Shown here one piece after another: positions 62,900 through 64,000 of a stretch of 64,000 nt of DNA. Position 1 is the first letter of the stretch, and each line of letters starts with the position of its first letter. The position numbers and the translations under genes were made by a program. The notes beneath the pieces are model-generated. The model saw only the letters and a list, made by a program, of their open reading frames with translations, did not search any database and was not told the origin of the DNA. This stretch comes from Pseudomonas fulva (lineage in GTDB: Bacteria > Pseudomonadota > Gammaproteobacteria > Pseudomonadales > Pseudomonadaceae), in contig NZ_CP082928.1 of NCBI RefSeq assembly GCF_023517795.1, positions 2,356,001-2,420,000 of the forward strand. The letters run 5' to 3'.

Positions 62900-64000
62900 C
62901 GCGCTTCTCCTCGGGCAGAACATGGGCGACGCTGAGGCGATCGCGGGTGAAGTAGGTCTTGGCGGCTTTCTGGATGTCGGCCGGGGTCACGGCCTCCAGC
63001 TCGGCCAGTTCCTGGTCGATCAGCGTCCAGGACAGACCAACGGTTTCCAGCTGGCCGATGGCGGTGGCCTGGCTGCTGATCGAGTCACGGTCATAGACCA
63101 GTTCGGCGATCAGTTGGGCGCGTACACGGGCCAGCTCCTCGGCCGAGGGTGCGGTGTTCTGCAGGTCCTGCAGTTCGCGCCAGATGCCCGCTTCGGTCTG
63201 TTCCAGGGTCTTGCCGGTCTGCACGTTGGGGGTGGCGGAAAGGGTGAACAGGCTGTCGCCGCGGGTGTAGCCGTTGTACCAGGCACCGGCGCCAGAGACC
63301 AGTTCCTCGCCGCGCTCCAGGCGGGTGGCCAGGCGAGCGCTGTAGCCGCCGTCGAGCAGAGCGGCGATCAGGCGCAGGGCATGCACGTCACGCGGGTTCT
63401 CGGCGGTGGCCAGGCCCGGCACGTTGAAACCCATCATCAGGCTCGGCAGCTGGGTCTTCAGGTGCAGGGTGATCTGCCGCTCGCCCGGCGCGGGCAACTC
63501 CAACGGGATCTTCGCGGCCGGCACGTCACCTTTGGGGATCGCGCCGAAATAGCGCTGGGCCAGGGCCTTCACGGCGTCCGCGGTGACGTCGCCGACCACC
63601 ACCAGGGTGGCGTTGTTGGGCACGTACCAGGTTTCGTACCAGTGACGCAGCTCCTGCACGCTCATGCGGTCCAGGTCGGCCATCCAGCCGATGGTCGGGA
63701 TGCTGTAGCCGCTGGCCGGGTAGGCCATGGCCTTGAAGCGCTCGTAGGCGAGGCCCGAGGGTTTGTCGTCGGTACGCAGGCGGCGTTCTTCCTTGATCAC
63801 CTCGATCTCGCGCGCGAATTCTTCCGGTGGCAGGCGCAGGCTGGCCAGGCGGTCGGCTTCCAACTCGAAGGCGACGCCCAGGCGGTCGGCGGCCAGCACC
63901 TGGTAGTAGGCGGTGTAGTCGTCGCTGGTGAAGGCGTTCTCTTCGGCGCCCAGGTCGCGCAGCACCCGCGAGGCCTCGCCGGGGCCGAGCTTGCGGCTGC
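62892..64000 (-). CDS. M16 zinc peptidase, catalytic partner (5' end outside window)
   Basis: The frame is open through the right edge, so the N-terminus is missing, including the HxxEH zinc site expected just upstream of the visible LGPGEASRVLRDLGAEENAF. The downstream zinc-ligand region (EEFAREIEVIKEERRLRTDD) is present, as are the inner membrane-protease segments typical of the family (SARLATRLERGEELVSGAGA). It should form a heterodimeric periplasmic protease with the gene downstream. In P. aeruginosa the pair lies next to rsmD and ftsY, as I recall. Confidence 0.88.
   Translation of the reverse strand, partial: SRKLGPGEASRVLRDLGAEENAFTSDDYTAYYQVLAADRLGVAFELEADRLASLRLPPEEFAREIEVIKEERRLRTDDKPSGLAYERFKAMAYPASGYSIPTIGWMADLDRMSVQELRHWYETWYVPNNATLVVVGDVTADAVKALAQRYFGAIPKGDVPAAKIPLELPAPGERQITLHLKTQLPSLMMGFNVPGLATAENPRDVHALRLIAALLDGGYSARLATRLERGEELVSGAGAWYNGYTRGDSLFTLSATPNVQTGKTLEQTEAGIWRELQDLQNTAPSAEELARVRAQLIAELVYDRDSISSQATAIGQLETVGLSWTLIDQELAELEAVTPADIQKAAKTYFTRDRLSVAHVLPEEKRDE

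Overview
The window looks like chromosome of a Pseudomonas species (Gammaproteobacteria). It is GC-rich and gene-dense. Several blocks match gene neighbourhoods I recall from P. aeruginosa (recalled, not searched): CobW GTPase / MFS dicarboxylate carrier; SulP / choX / betC / LysR; trpBA / trpI; ilvD; and pfpI / mutM / ggt / fdx / coaD / rsmD / paired M16 peptidases. I see no rRNA, tRNA, CRISPR array, transposase or prophage gene. The mobile-looking DNA is short, non-coding repeats.

Layout. 1-5285: end of a CobW-type GTPase, then an MFS 2-oxoglutarate/dicarboxylate carrier with a good sigma54 promoter, next to a MifS/MifR- or DctB/DctD-like two-component system that probably drives it. 5341-11196: DUF3301 protein, YbaL antiporter, acyl-CoA thioesterase, a secreted protein and a second CPA2 antiporter. 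11276-20705: SUKH protein, Tim44-like protein, TRAP-type binding lipoprotein, UvrD, secreted aldose 1-epimerase and hypotheticals. 20916-27605: AmpG-like MFS carrier, then the choline-O-sulfate locus (SulP carrier, ChoX, choline sulfatase BetC, divergent LysR regulator). 27749-34007: EamA exporter, PBP7-type endopeptidase, a LysR/reductase pair, an aberrant NRAMP relative, and a hydroxyacid dehydrogenase. 34132-38011: trpA, trpB and trpI, with an extra DUF3592 gene lodged between trpB and trpI. 38106-41830: DUF3060 protein, glyoxalase I, phosphodiesterase, ilvD.

42057-52004 holds a chemosensory cluster, all on the minus strand and mostly joined by ATGA overlaps. In transcription order after an orphan NarL-type regulator it reads: receptor-like protein, cheY, STAS, cheA, cheW, MCP, cheW, cheR, cheD, cheB. 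It has the parts of a complete array and adaptation system. Two points look new to me. The first receptor-like protein carries a CheZ-like FQDxxxQ motif after its signalling helices and may be the missing phosphatase. CheA carries two tandem motifs resembling the c-di-GMP-binding MshEN fold between its P2-like region and its dimerisation region.

52436-64000 is housekeeping: rlmI, pfpI, an HDOD protein, mutM, ggt, ferredoxin, coaD, a YheT-like hydrolase, rsmD and two M16 peptidases (the second cut by the window edge).

Repeats are the other main result. Three elements of about 210 bp (435-652, 14187-14394, 56687-56904) share terminal inverted repeats and abut or form the stop codons of neighbouring genes. 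Two carry the same double-hairpin core, with compensatory base changes between copies; the third carries a different, REP-like core that also occurs alone at 23910 and 39300. A further TIR-bounded element lies at 58897-59057.
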